Source of the DNA: Streptomyces sp. YIM 121038
Lineage (GTDB): Bacteria; Actinomycetota; Actinomycetes; Streptomycetales; Streptomycetaceae
Length of the DNA: 64,000 nt
NCBI RefSeq assembly: GCF_006088715.1
Contig: NZ_CP030771.1
Location: 3,844,001-3,908,000 of the forward strand
Direction of reading: 5' to 3'
Translations under genes and position numbers: made by a program
The notes under the pieces: model-generated
What the model was told of the DNA's origin: nothing
Databases searched by the model: none
The model's input: the letters and a program-made list of their open reading frames with translations, nothing else
In this document: positions 52,115-60,138 of the stretch, piece after piece
How the letters are laid out: each line of letters opens with the position of its first letter
Numbering within the stretch: the stretch's first letter is position 1

Positions 52115-52804
52115 CTAGTGGTGGAAGGCCGTGGTCGACTCGACCGGAGCCCGCCCGGTCCGCACCCGGTTCACCGGCGCGGCCTCGTCGGCGTGGCCGA
52201 AGGAGACGCCGACGAGCAGCTTCCCTCCGGTGACGCCGAGTTCGGCGCGGACCGTGTCGGCGTAGAAGCTCAGCAGCCCCTGCGGGCAGCTGTCCACGCC
52301 GTACGCGGTCATCGCCAGGAGCAGCGTCTGCAGATAGGCGCCGACGTCCGCGGCGAGGCGCGCCTCGCCGTCGCCGTGGACGAAGAGGAACGCCACGTGG
52401 GGCGCGCCGTAGAAGGCCAGGCTCTCCGCGTCGTAGGCCGCGCGGCCCGCGTGGTCGTCGGGGCCGATGCCCAGCGCTCCGTACAGCTCGGCGCCGAACG
52501 CGGCCCGGCGCGCCCGGTGCACCGGCGCGTACATCTCCTCGGCGTACGGGAAGTCCGCCGAGGTGCGCCCCTCGGCGTGGGCCGTCCGCAAGGCGGCGGC
52601 CAGGCGCTGACGTGCCGCGCCGCTCACCACCTCCACCTGCCACGGCTGCGCGTTGGAGTTGGACGGCGCGGCGGCGGCCAGCGCGAAGATCCGGCGCAGC
52701 GTGTCCTCGGGCACGGGGTCCGGACGGAACGCGCGGGTCGCGCGGCGGCCGCGTATCACCTTCTCCGCCCAGCCGCTCGGCTCGGTGGCGACGAACGTGC
52801 TCAT
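52115..52804 (-). CDS. Nitroreductase family flavoprotein
   Basis: A 229-residue FMN enzyme of the nitroreductase superfamily. IRGRRATRAFRPDPVPEDTLRRI and APSNSNAQPWQVEVV at the N-terminus bind FMN; QTLLLAMTAYGVDSCPQGLL is the central helix with the family Cys/Gln, and GVSFGHADEAAPVNRVRTGR ends the domain. AAGGAG precedes the ATG. Divergent from a TetR gene; palindromic operators in the shared gap suggest TetR controls both. Confidence 0.92.
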   Translation of the reverse strand: MSTFVATEPSGWAEKVIRGRRATRAFRPDPVPEDTLRRIFALAAAAPSNSNAQPWQVEVVSGAARQRLAAALRTAHAEGRTSADFPYAEEMYAPVHRARRAAFGAELYGALGIGPDDHAGRAAYDAESLAFYGAPHVAFLFVHGDGEARLAADVGAYLQTLLLAMTAYGVDSCPQGLLSFYADTVRAELGVTGGKLLVGVSFGHADEAAPVNRVRTGRAPVESTTAFHH

Positions 52805-52830
52805 GGGACTCCTTGACGAGAGGGAGCAGA

Positions 52831-52850
52831 TGTAAACGGGACCGTTTACA
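52831..52850. promoter_or_regulatory. TetR-type operator upstream of the nitroreductase gene
   Basis: TGTAAACGGGACCGTTTACA is an inverted repeat of 9+9 bases around GA, 27 bases before the nitroreductase start. It resembles the site at 52884. Confidence 0.82.
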
Positions 52851-52883
52851 TGCAGGCGCCACCCTAACGCGATCCTCCGGCCG

Positions 52884-52905
52884 AAGTAAACGCGCGCGTA
52901 TACTT
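52884..52905. promoter_or_regulatory. Second TetR-type operator overlapping the tetR promoter
   Basis: AAGTAAACGCGCGCGTATAC (52884-52903) plus TT forms an inverted repeat with two mismatches, sharing GTAAACG with the first site. TATACT (52899-52904) is also the likely -10 box, placing transcription start on ATG 52911. Confidence 0.75.
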
Positions 52906-52910
52906 CCCCC

Positions 52911-53588
52911 ATGAGCGCACCCGGGAGCACGACCGCCGACACGACCGCCACGCCGCCCCCGCGGCGCGGACGCGGCGGGCGCGAGCGCGTCCTGGCCGCC
53001 GCCGCCCGGCTGTTCGCGGCGCAGGGCATCAACGCGACCGGCATGGAACAGATCGCGGAGGAGGCGCCGGTGTCCAAGCGGACGCTCTACGCGCACTTCC
53101 GCACCAAGAACGATCTGGTCATGGCCCACTTGCAGGGCCTCGTCCTGTCGGGCGCCACCCTGGAGGGCGTGCTGACCCGCGAGGACATCCCTCCGCGCGA
53201 GCGGATCCGCAAGCTGTTCGACCCGCCGGTGACGGACGCGGACCCGACGGTGACGGGCCCGGACACGGACACGGATCCGTCGGCGGCGGACGCGGGCGCG
53301 GCCCCCGTGCGCGGATGCCCGTTCATCGACGCCGCCGCGGAGTTCCCCGACCCGGCGAGCGCGGTGCACTCCTACGCCCGGGAGCAGAAGCTGCGCATGG
53401 TCCACCTGATCACCGCCCTGGTGACGGAGCTGGGCTGCCGCGATCCCCTCGCGCTCGCCGAACAGCTGGCCACCCTCGCGGACGGCGCGGCCAGCCGCGC
53501 CATGGTCCTCGACGACGCGGACTACGGCCGGCACGCACGGGCGGCGGCGGACGTCCTCCTCGACCACGCCCTGGCGGGAGCGGGCTGA
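52911..53588 (+). CDS. TetR family regulator
   Basis: A 225-residue repressor: HTH RERVLAAAARLFAAQGINAT, GMEQIAEEAPVSKRTLYAHFRTKNDLV, then a helical ligand-binding domain interrupted by an acidic, Thr/Asp-rich loop (residues about 105-130). A single Cys in GCPFIDAAAEF and another in ELGCRD could sense thiol-reactive compounds, but that is conjecture. Predicted leaderless from the overlapping -10. Probably represses itself and the divergent nitroreductase. Confidence 0.9.
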   Translation: MSAPGSTTADTTATPPPRRGRGGRERVLAAAARLFAAQGINATGMEQIAEEAPVSKRTLYAHFRTKNDLVMAHLQGLVLSGATLEGVLTREDIPPRERIRKLFDPPVTDADPTVTGPDTDTDPSAADAGAAPVRGCPFIDAAAEFPDPASAVHSYAREQKLRMVHLITALVTELGCRDPLALAEQLATLADGAASRAMVLDDADYGRHARAAADVLLDHALAGAG

Positions 53589-53610
53589 CCACGGGCCCGA
53601 GCACGAGTGA

Positions 53611-53634
53611 GGGCGGCTCCAACCGGAGCCGCCC
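53611..53634. terminator. Hairpin after tetR and after the micro-ORF
   Basis: GGGCGGCTCC and GGAGCCGCCC form a perfect 10-base stem with an AACC loop. It lies downstream of tetR on the plus strand and downstream of the ten-residue ORF on the minus strand. Confidence 0.85.
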
Positions 53635-53661
53635 CTTGCGCGTCTTCAGAGTGCGGGACCG

Positions 53662-53694
53662 TCAGCCCCAGCCCGTGTCGTTGTCATCCCCCAT
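53662..53694 (-). CDS. Ten-residue micro-ORF
   Basis: ATG to TGA encodes MGDDNDTGWG. The features of a gene are all there on a small scale: a strong ribosome site GGGGGAG about eight bases upstream (53703-53708), an ATG, a stop and a terminator hairpin 28 bases further on. No other gene occupies 53589-53854. It may be a short signalling or leader peptide, or part of a small RNA. I cannot assign a family. Confidence 0.38.
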   Translation of the reverse strand: MGDDNDTGWG

Positions 53695-53854
53695 GACGTA
53701 TCTCCCCCGTAGCGAGTCGGATCGTGCGTTGAGTGGTTCGGGACTCTTCCGATGGTGCCCTGCAACTCGCCCGAATTAAAAGGGATTTATGCGGTCATGG
53801 AGAGCCTGGAACGTCCTCGCTACCGTACGGGCGCCGGTACGAGACATTCCGCGC

Positions 53855-54400
53855 TCAGGCCACCGCGGCCTCGTCCAGGCGCGCGAGGAGCTCCGTCACC
53901 GTCTGATCCGCCGTCAACTCCGAGCTGTCCAGCCACAGTCCGATGCGCGGGGTCTCGGCGCGCAGACCGGCGTCGAGGGCCTCGACGGTCCACTCGCCGT
54001 AGCCGGTCTTGCCGCGGGCGGCCTCGCGGGCGGCGACCGCGTCGGGGCGCGGGGCGAGGACGACGACGTACAGGGGGCGGGTCCGCACCAGGTCGACGTA
54101 GCGCTGCAGCTCCGCGCCCAGGACGACGTCCTGGACGACCGCGGTGAAGCCCGCCGCGGCGTACGCGTCGGCCGTGGCCGCCGACAGGCCGTAGCGCAGC
54201 CGGAGTTGGGCCTCGGCCGCGCCGCCCGCGCCGGGCTCGTACTCCTCGCGGCCGGAGACGATCATGCGGCGGAACACGTCACCCCGTACGTGCGCCGCGC
54301 GCGGCAGGCGCTCCGCGAGGGCCTGCGCGACCGTGGACTTGCCCGCTGCCATGATGCCGGTGATGAGGATGACGCCGTCCGTACCCGTGTGTGCGTTCAC
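53855..54400 (-). CDS. Small P-loop kinase/phosphotransferase-like protein
   Basis: A 181-residue AAA/zeta-toxin-like P-loop protein: Walker A GIMAAGKST at residues 15-23, an RGDVFRRMI segment with Asp and Arg expected for the phosphate acceptor site, and TAVVQDVVLGAELQ. The layout resembles chloramphenicol phosphotransferase-like or shikimate-kinase-type proteins; the substrate is unknown. GTG 54398-54400. Three tandem 17-base repeats lie just upstream. Confidence 0.78.
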   Translation of the reverse strand: MNAHTGTDGVILITGIMAAGKSTVAQALAERLPRAAHVRGDVFRRMIVSGREEYEPGAGGAAEAQLRLRYGLSAATADAYAAAGFTAVVQDVVLGAELQRYVDLVRTRPLYVVVLAPRPDAVAAREAARGKTGYGEWTVEALDAGLRAETPRIGLWLDSSELTADQTVTELLARLDEAAVA

Positions 54401-54442
54401 GCGCGCGAACGTATCGCAGGGCCGGCCGGAGCTCCTCTTCTT

Positions 54443-54502
54443 TTCCGGTGAGCGGAACGTCTTCCGGTGGACGGAACGCGTTCCCTTCCGGTGGGCGGAA
54501 CG
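54443..54502. repeat. Three tandem 17-base units between xdh and the kinase gene
   Basis: TTCCGGTGAGCGGAACG (54443-54459), TTCCGGTGGACGGAACG (54462-54478) and TTCCGGTGGGCGGAACG (54486-54502). Each has inverted TTCCG/CGGAA arms, so each is a small hairpin or operator half. They sit 43 bases upstream of the kinase start. Confidence 0.7.
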
Positions 54503-54506
54503 CGGC

Positions 54507-56810
54507 TCAGGCCAGCTCCGCCCCCACCGCGGCCTGCGGCCGGATCGGCAGCCGGTTCACGGGGCGGCCCGTCGCCGCCCGCACCGCCGACGCGATCGCG
54601 GCCGGGGAGGTGACCACCGGCACCGCGCTGGCCGCCTTCGCGCCGAAGGGGGCGACGACGTCGCGCTCCTCGACGAGCTTGACGATGCGGATGTCCGGCG
54701 CGTCCAGGGCGGTCGGCAGGGCGTAGCCCGTCAGGTCGGGGTGGCGGACGATGCCGCGCGGGGTGCGGAGGTTCTCCGTGAGCGCCGCGCCCAGGCCCTG
54801 GGTGACGCCCGCCTCGATGCGGACCCGCAGCTGCGCGGGGTTGAGGACCCGGCCGACGTCCTGGGCGACCGCCAGCTCCACGACCCGTACCGAGCCGATC
54901 TCGATGTCCACGTCCACGACCGCGCGGATCGCGCAGAAGGCCATGCCCACGAAGGCGTCGCCCTGCCCGTCGGCGTCGAGCGGCTCGGTGGGGTGCGGAC
55001 GGCACTGGGCCGTGGCCCACAGCTCCTTGCCCTCCATCGCCTCCTCCACGGTCGTGGAGAGGACGCCGTCGTACGAGGTGATCTTGCCGTCGGCGATCTG
55101 GAGCAGCTCGGTGGACATGCCGAACTTGTGCGCCAGGGGCTGGAGGAGCTGGGTGCGGACCATCTTCGCGGCCCGCTCCACCGCGCCGCCCGACACCCAG
55201 GTGTGGCGGCCGTGGCAGCTCGGGCCCGACGGGGGCTGGTCGGTGTCCACGGGGGCCACGCGCACGTCGTCGATGCCCAGGGTCTCCTGGACGATCTGGC
55301 GGGCGAGCGTCGCGAAGCCCTGGCCGGTCTCGACGGCCGCGCAGATGACCGTCGCCACGCCGTCGTGGACCTTCACCGTGGCCGTGGAGACCTCGTCGGC
55401 GCCCTCGGCGCCGAGGAGCTGGACCATGCCGAGGCCGTAGCCGACGCCGCGCCGCACGGCGGCCGGTTCGCCCGCGCCCTCGGGGCCGCCGGGCAGCAGC
55501 CACTCCTCCTGCGGGGTGTCCTTCGGCAGCTCCGGCAGCGGGAAGTCCCGTACGGCCGTGAGCAGTTCGGCCGTCGGGGCCGGGCAGGTCACGGTCTGTC
55601 CCGTGGGCAGGACGTCGCCGGTCGCCATCGCGTTGCGCAGCCGCACCTCGGCCGGGTCGACGCCCAGCTTCTTGGCGAGCTTGTCCATCTGCGCCTCGTA
55701 CGCCGCGCAGACCTGGAAGGCGCCCTCGCCGCGCACGTGTCCGGAGGGCGGGTTGTTCGTCCGCACCACCCAGCCCTCGATGAAGGCGTTCGGGACGACG
55801 TACGGGCCGCAGGCGAAGGAGACGGCGGCGGCGAGCACCTGCGCCGAGGTGTCCGCGTACGCGCCCCCGTCGAGCAGGATCTGCGCCTCCACCTTCACCA
55901 ACTTGCCCTCCGCGTCCGCGTGGTGGCGGTAGCGCAGCAGCGTGGGGTGGCGGTGGGCGTGGCCGAGGAAGGACTCCTCGCGCGTCGCGGTGAGCTTGAC
56001 GGGGCAGCCCGTCTTCAGGGCGAGCAGGCCGAGCGGCAGCTGGAAGCCCGGGTCCTCGCGGTCGGCGGTGGCGCCGGGCACGCCCGTGACGACGACCTTC
56101 ACCAGGTCCGGCGCCAGGCCGTAGACGGCGGCCGCGCGGTCGCGGTCGCCGTGCGGGTCCGTCGAGGCGACGTACAGCTCGACACCGCCGTCCGGGCGCG
56201 GCACCGCGAGCCCCGCCTCCGCGCCGATCGGCGCGGGGTCCTGGCGGCCGATGCGGTACAGGCCCTCGACGACGACCTCGCCGGTCGCCTCCGGGTCGCC
56301 GTGGCGCAGCGGGATGTGCCGGATCAGATTGCCGTCCGGGTGCAGCGGCGGCGCCTCGAAGGCCTGCTCGGGGTCGGTGACCGGGTCGAGGGCCTCGTAC
56401 TCGACGATGATCGCGGCGGCGGCCATGCGGGCGGTGTCCGGGTGGTCGGCGGCGACGGCGGCGATGGGCTCGCCGTGGTGGCGCACGACGTCGGCGGCGA
56501 AGACCGGGCGGTCGGCGCTCCACCGGCCGTGCAGGGCCGCGCCCGGCACGTCCTCGTGCGTGACGACCGCGCGGACGCCCGGCAGCTCGCGCGCGTGGGT
56601 GGTGTCGATGGACACCACGCGCGCGTGGGCGTGCGGGGAGCGCAGGACGGCCGCCCACAGCAGGCCCTCGGCCCACAGGTCGGAGGCGTAGGGGAAGGTG
56701 CCCTCCGTCTTGGCCCTGATGTCCGCCGACGGCAGCGAGGAGCCGATGCCGCGCGGCAGTTGCTCGGCCCCTCCGGGGGTGGTGACGGCTTCGTCGGTCA
56801 CGCCGGTCAC
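54507..56810 (-). CDS. Molybdenum hydroxylase large subunit (xanthine dehydrogenase family)
   Basis: A 767-residue molybdopterin-binding subunit. It holds the Ald_Xan_dh_C2-type domains: GIGSSLPSADIRAKTEGTFPYASD at the N-terminus, then VRGEGAFQVCAAYEAQMDKLAKKLG, VETGQGFATLARQIVQE and AVAQDVGRVLNPAQLRVRIEAGVTQGLG. The catalytic Glu is expected near the C-terminal third. GTG 56808-56810 overlaps the iron-sulfur subunit's stop (GTGA). Together with the FAD and iron-sulfur subunits it forms a three-protein hydroxylase of the XDH/CO dehydrogenase-type; the true substrate (purine, aldehyde or other) is open. Confidence 0.9.
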   Translation of the reverse strand: MTGVTDEAVTTPGGAEQLPRGIGSSLPSADIRAKTEGTFPYASDLWAEGLLWAAVLRSPHAHARVVSIDTTHARELPGVRAVVTHEDVPGAALHGRWSADRPVFAADVVRHHGEPIAAVAADHPDTARMAAAAIIVEYEALDPVTDPEQAFEAPPLHPDGNLIRHIPLRHGDPEATGEVVVEGLYRIGRQDPAPIGAEAGLAVPRPDGGVELYVASTDPHGDRDRAAAVYGLAPDLVKVVVTGVPGATADREDPGFQLPLGLLALKTGCPVKLTATREESFLGHAHRHPTLLRYRHHADAEGKLVKVEAQILLDGGAYADTSAQVLAAAVSFACGPYVVPNAFIEGWVVRTNNPPSGHVRGEGAFQVCAAYEAQMDKLAKKLGVDPAEVRLRNAMATGDVLPTGQTVTCPAPTAELLTAVRDFPLPELPKDTPQEEWLLPGGPEGAGEPAAVRRGVGYGLGMVQLLGAEGADEVSTATVKVHDGVATVICAAVETGQGFATLARQIVQETLGIDDVRVAPVDTDQPPSGPSCHGRHTWVSGGAVERAAKMVRTQLLQPLAHKFGMSTELLQIADGKITSYDGVLSTTVEEAMEGKELWATAQCRPHPTEPLDADGQGDAFVGMAFCAIRAVVDVDIEIGSVRVVELAVAQDVGRVLNPAQLRVRIEAGVTQGLGAALTENLRTPRGIVRHPDLTGYALPTALDAPDIRIVKLVEERDVVAPFGAKAASAVPVVTSPAAIASAVRAATGRPVNRLPIRPQAAVGAELA

Positions 56811-58942
56811 GCCTGCTCTCCGTCCTGCCCGTACGGGCCCGCCTGGTGCGGGATGCGCGTCTGCCCGGCGGCCTGCCCGTCCTGCTCCTGCTCGGCGGCG
56901 CCCTTGGCCGCGCGCTCGGCGACGACGTCGCGCACCGCGTCGAGCACGCCGCGGTAGCCCGAGCAGCGGCACAGGTTGCCGCACAGGGCGCGGCGGGCCT
57001 CCAGGTCGCTGGGCGCGGGGTTGCCCTCCAGGAGGTCGTGCAGCGTCATGGCCATGCCCGGGACGCAGAAGCCGCACTGCACGGCGCCGCAGTTGGCGAG
57101 GGCCCGCTGGACGTCGGAGGGCTGCCCGTCGGCGGCGAGGCCCTCGACGGTGCGCACCTCGCTGCTCGCCGTGGTGGCGGCGGGCACCAGGCAGGAGGCC
57201 ACGAGGCGGCCGTCCACCTGGACGTTGCAGGCCCCGCACTCGCCCTGCGAGCAGCCGTCCTTGGCGCCCGCGAGGCCGAGCCGCTCGCGCAGCACGTACA
57301 GGAGCGACTCGCCGATCCAGGCGTCGGTGACGGGCCGGTCGGCGCCGTTGACGCGCAGGACGTAGGAGACGAGGGGGTGTTCGTCGTGGTGGGGCCGCGG
57401 CTCGGCCGGGGCTTCCGGCCGCACGGGCGCCGCCTCGGCCGCCGCCTCCTGTACGTCGGCCACCGCGTCGGGCCCGGCCTCGGCCGGTGGGGCCGCGTCC
57501 GCCTCGATCGCGGGGGCGGGCTCCGGGGCGGTTTCCGAGGCGGGCTCCGGGTGGGGCACCGGGGCGGGTTCGCCCGCGAGCCCGGCTTCCGGCGCGGGCG
57601 CGGGCCCTTGCTCCGGCGCGGGCGCGGACGCCTCCGGCGCGGGCTCCTCCGACACGGGGGCCGGCTCGGGCGCGGGCGCCAGCTCGGGCTCCGGCTCCGG
57701 CGCGGCTTCCGGCGCGGGGGCCGGGGCCTCGGCCTCGGGCTCCTCCGGAGCGGCGACCGGCTCCTCCGGAACGGCGGGCTCCACCAGGGCCGGGGCTTCC
57801 GGGAGTTCGACCGGGGCCGGGACCTCGGCCGCCACGGGGGCGGGCTCGGGCTCGGGTTCCTGGGCGACCGGCGGCTCCGGCTCGGCGGTGACGGGCTCCG
57901 GCGCGCTCACGAGCTGCGGCTCCGGCGCCACGAAGGGCTCCGGCTCCGGCGCGACCAGCGGCTGGGGCTCCGCCGCCTCCTCCGGTACGCCGCCCCTGGG
58001 GCCGAGCGAGCCATCGGGACGCCGCTCGACGACGAACAGCTTGGCGGTCCGCTCGAAGGGGGTCTCCTCGACGGCGGGCGGCTCCACGGGGGGCTGCTCG
58101 CCCTGAGGCTGCTCGACCGGGGGCGACCCCAGCGGGGGCTGCCCCACCGGTGGCTGCTCCAGCGGTGGCTGCTCCAGCGGTGGCTGCTCCAGCGGTGGCT
58201 GCTCCAGCGGTGGCTGCTCGGCGAAGGGCTGCTCGGCGAAGGCCTCCGGCGCTTGCGGAACCATCGGCTCCGGCATCGCCGCGAGCGCCGACGCCCAGGG
58301 CGCGGGCGCACCCCCGGGCAGCGTCGCGGGCGGCGTACCACCCCACTGCTGCGCGAGGGACGAGGTGGTGAACTCGCCCGATTCGTCCGGAAGATCACCA
58401 TCCGCTACGGGGATGGACCACTGCCCGGTCACGTCGTGCGCGGCGGGCGCGGGCGCGTGCGGATGCCCCGGAGCGGGCTGCTCCTGCGGCACCGCGTCCG
58501 GGAAGGTCCACTGGCCGGTGGCACGCGGGTCGTAGGCGTCCTGGACGTGCTGCTCGTACGAACCGTGCGGACCGTGCGGCTCATGCGCACCGTGCGGCTC
58601 GTGGCCCGGCCCGTCGTACGCCTCGTGGACCGGAAGGCCGGGCTGCCCGGCGGGGTCAGGCCAGTTCGCGACCGGGGCGTCGACGGGCGCGGGCGCGACC
58701 CCGGTGATCTCCGGGGGCAGCACCCACACGCCCGTGGCGGCGGGGTCGGTGGCGTCGGCGGCGGTCGGCGCGACCGTTATCTGCGGCGGCACATAGCCGT
58801 GCCCGGGGGCGGCGAGCGGCGTGCTCACCGCGTCGACAGCGCCCTCCGGGAGCTGGACGAACGCCGTGGCGTCGGCGTCGTACTCGCCCTGCGGGTGCGG
58901 CTGCCAGCCGCCGCCCGCCCCGTTCCTCTGAGCGTCGGTCAC
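56807..58942 (-). CDS. Molybdenum hydroxylase [2Fe-2S] subunit with long Pro/Glu/Ala-rich N-terminal extension
   Basis: A 711-residue protein, far above the 160-200 usual for this subunit. Residues about 520-690 are the complete two-cluster domain: GCSQGECGACNVQVDGRLVASC and CGAVQCGFCVPGM with LCGNLCRCSGYRGVLDAV. Residues 1-515 are low-complexity (Pro, Glu, Ala, Gln), with tandem PLEQP units (15-base repeats near 58149-58218). Both ends overlap partner genes: GTGA with the FAD gene at 58942 and with the large-subunit gene at 56810. The extension is open and in the same frame, so it is part of the product, not a gap. Confidence 0.86.
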   Translation of the reverse strand: MTDAQRNGAGGGWQPHPQGEYDADATAFVQLPEGAVDAVSTPLAAPGHGYVPPQITVAPTAADATDPAATGVWVLPPEITGVAPAPVDAPVANWPDPAGQPGLPVHEAYDGPGHEPHGAHEPHGPHGSYEQHVQDAYDPRATGQWTFPDAVPQEQPAPGHPHAPAPAAHDVTGQWSIPVADGDLPDESGEFTTSSLAQQWGGTPPATLPGGAPAPWASALAAMPEPMVPQAPEAFAEQPFAEQPPLEQPPLEQPPLEQPPLEQPPVGQPPLGSPPVEQPQGEQPPVEPPAVEETPFERTAKLFVVERRPDGSLGPRGGVPEEAAEPQPLVAPEPEPFVAPEPQLVSAPEPVTAEPEPPVAQEPEPEPAPVAAEVPAPVELPEAPALVEPAVPEEPVAAPEEPEAEAPAPAPEAAPEPEPELAPAPEPAPVSEEPAPEASAPAPEQGPAPAPEAGLAGEPAPVPHPEPASETAPEPAPAIEADAAPPAEAGPDAVADVQEAAAEAAPVRPEAPAEPRPHHDEHPLVSYVLRVNGADRPVTDAWIGESLLYVLRERLGLAGAKDGCSQGECGACNVQVDGRLVASCLVPAATTASSEVRTVEGLAADGQPSDVQRALANCGAVQCGFCVPGMAMTLHDLLEGNPAPSDLEARRALCGNLCRCSGYRGVLDAVRDVVAERAAKGAAEQEQDGQAAGQTRIPHQAGPYGQDGEQA

Positions 58943-59841
58943 GACAGCGCCCTCCCCAGTGCTCGTCGGGCCAGCGCGGCGACGGTGCGCCGCAGATGCA
59001 GTACGGCGGGCGGGTGCGGCCGCTCGCTGCCGTCCTCGGCGGGCGGCTGGTCCGGGATGCACGCCGCGGCCACGTAGTCACCGAACGCCGCGAGGGCCTC
59101 CGGCACGAGCCCGCGCTCGCCGTCCCAGTCGATGAGCCCGGCCACCCACTGCTCCGCCTCCAGGGGGCGTAGGGGCATGGGCGCGATCGCCCCCACCGCG
59201 CATCGCACGCCCCGGCGCGCGGGGTCGAGGACCAGCGCGACGGACGCGATGGCGCGGCCGGGTCCGGTGCGCCCCGTGGCCTTCAGGAAGACCTGGGGGG
59301 CGTGCAGGAGCGGTACGCGGACAAATCCGATGAGTTCGCCGGGCTGGAGCATCTCCATGCCCGCGAGCAGGTGCGAGACCGGGACCTCGCGGCGGGAGCC
59401 GCCGGGGCCCACGATGATCAACACGGCTTCGAGCGCGGCGAGTACGGGCAGCGAGTCGCCGGTCGGCGCGGCGGAGGCGATGTTGCCGCCGAGGGTGCCC
59501 GCGTTGCGGATCGGCGGGGGTCCGGCGGCGCGCGCGGCCGCGGCGAGCGCCGGGATGAGCGCCGCGAAGTCCGGGCGTCCCATGCGCGCGTGCGTGAGCC
59601 CGGCGCCGAGCAGGGCGTGCCCGTCCTGGTACTGCCAGCCGCGGATCTCGCTGATGCGGCCGAGGCCGACGAGCGCGGCGGGGCGCAGCAGGCCGGCGTT
59701 GACCGACGACATCAGGTCCGTGCCGCCCGCGACGGGCACGGCTGCGGGCACGGCGGCGAGCGCCGCGACGGCCTCGTCGAGCGTGGCGGGCAGCGACACA
59801 GACTGCGCCCCCTGCGCCGCCCGCGGTGCGTGCGTGGTCAA
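58939..59841 (-). CDS. Molybdenum hydroxylase FAD subunit
   Basis: A 300-residue FAD_binding_5/CO-dehydrogenase-flavin-type subunit: VPVAGGTDLMSSVNAGLLRP, RNAGTLGGNIASAAPTGDSLP (FAD loop) and the C-terminal CO_deh_flav_C domain. The first codon appears to be TTG at 59839-59841 behind AAGGGG. Its stop overlaps the next gene (GTGA). First gene of the operon FAD, [2Fe-2S], molybdopterin. Electrons pass from the molybdenum centre through the clusters to this FAD. Confidence 0.9.
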   Translation of the reverse strand: MTTHAPRAAQGAQSVSLPATLDEAVAALAAVPAAVPVAGGTDLMSSVNAGLLRPAALVGLGRISEIRGWQYQDGHALLGAGLTHARMGRPDFAALIPALAAAARAAGPPPIRNAGTLGGNIASAAPTGDSLPVLAALEAVLIIVGPGGSRREVPVSHLLAGMEMLQPGELIGFVRVPLLHAPQVFLKATGRTGPGRAIASVALVLDPARRGVRCAVGAIAPMPLRPLEAEQWVAGLIDWDGERGLVPEALAAFGDYVAAACIPDQPPAEDGSERPHPPAVLHLRRTVAALARRALGRALS

Positions 59842-60080
59842 AACCGGCTGCCCCTTCCCGATGGCCCGGCCACTTGCGTGCCGCGCTCACCGTTACGCCT
59901 GTTCCGCCGTACGGTACGTGCTCACAACCCGGACGTGGCAACTCTGGCACATCTTCACCGGGCCCCGGCGCGGGGGTCCGCTAGGAGACGTTCGTCCGCA
60001 GACCTGGGGGATATGCCGTTTTCGCACTCCCTCGCCGGTCGGCGGGAATTGCCACTCTTCGGTGAGCCTTGTACGGCTTT

Positions 60081-60119
60081 CTCCTGGCGGCCCACAGTCG
60101 CAGGGCGGGCCGCCAGGAG
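60081..60119 (-). terminator. Terminator after the GH20 gene
   Basis: CTCCTGGCGGCCC (60081-60093) pairs perfectly with GGGCCGCCAGGAG (60107-60119). It lies 20 bases beyond the GH20 stop. The rest of 59842-60138 carries the xdh operon promoter region and no gene. Confidence 0.87.
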
Positions 60120-60138
60120 CACGTGCGCGGGGCGGACC

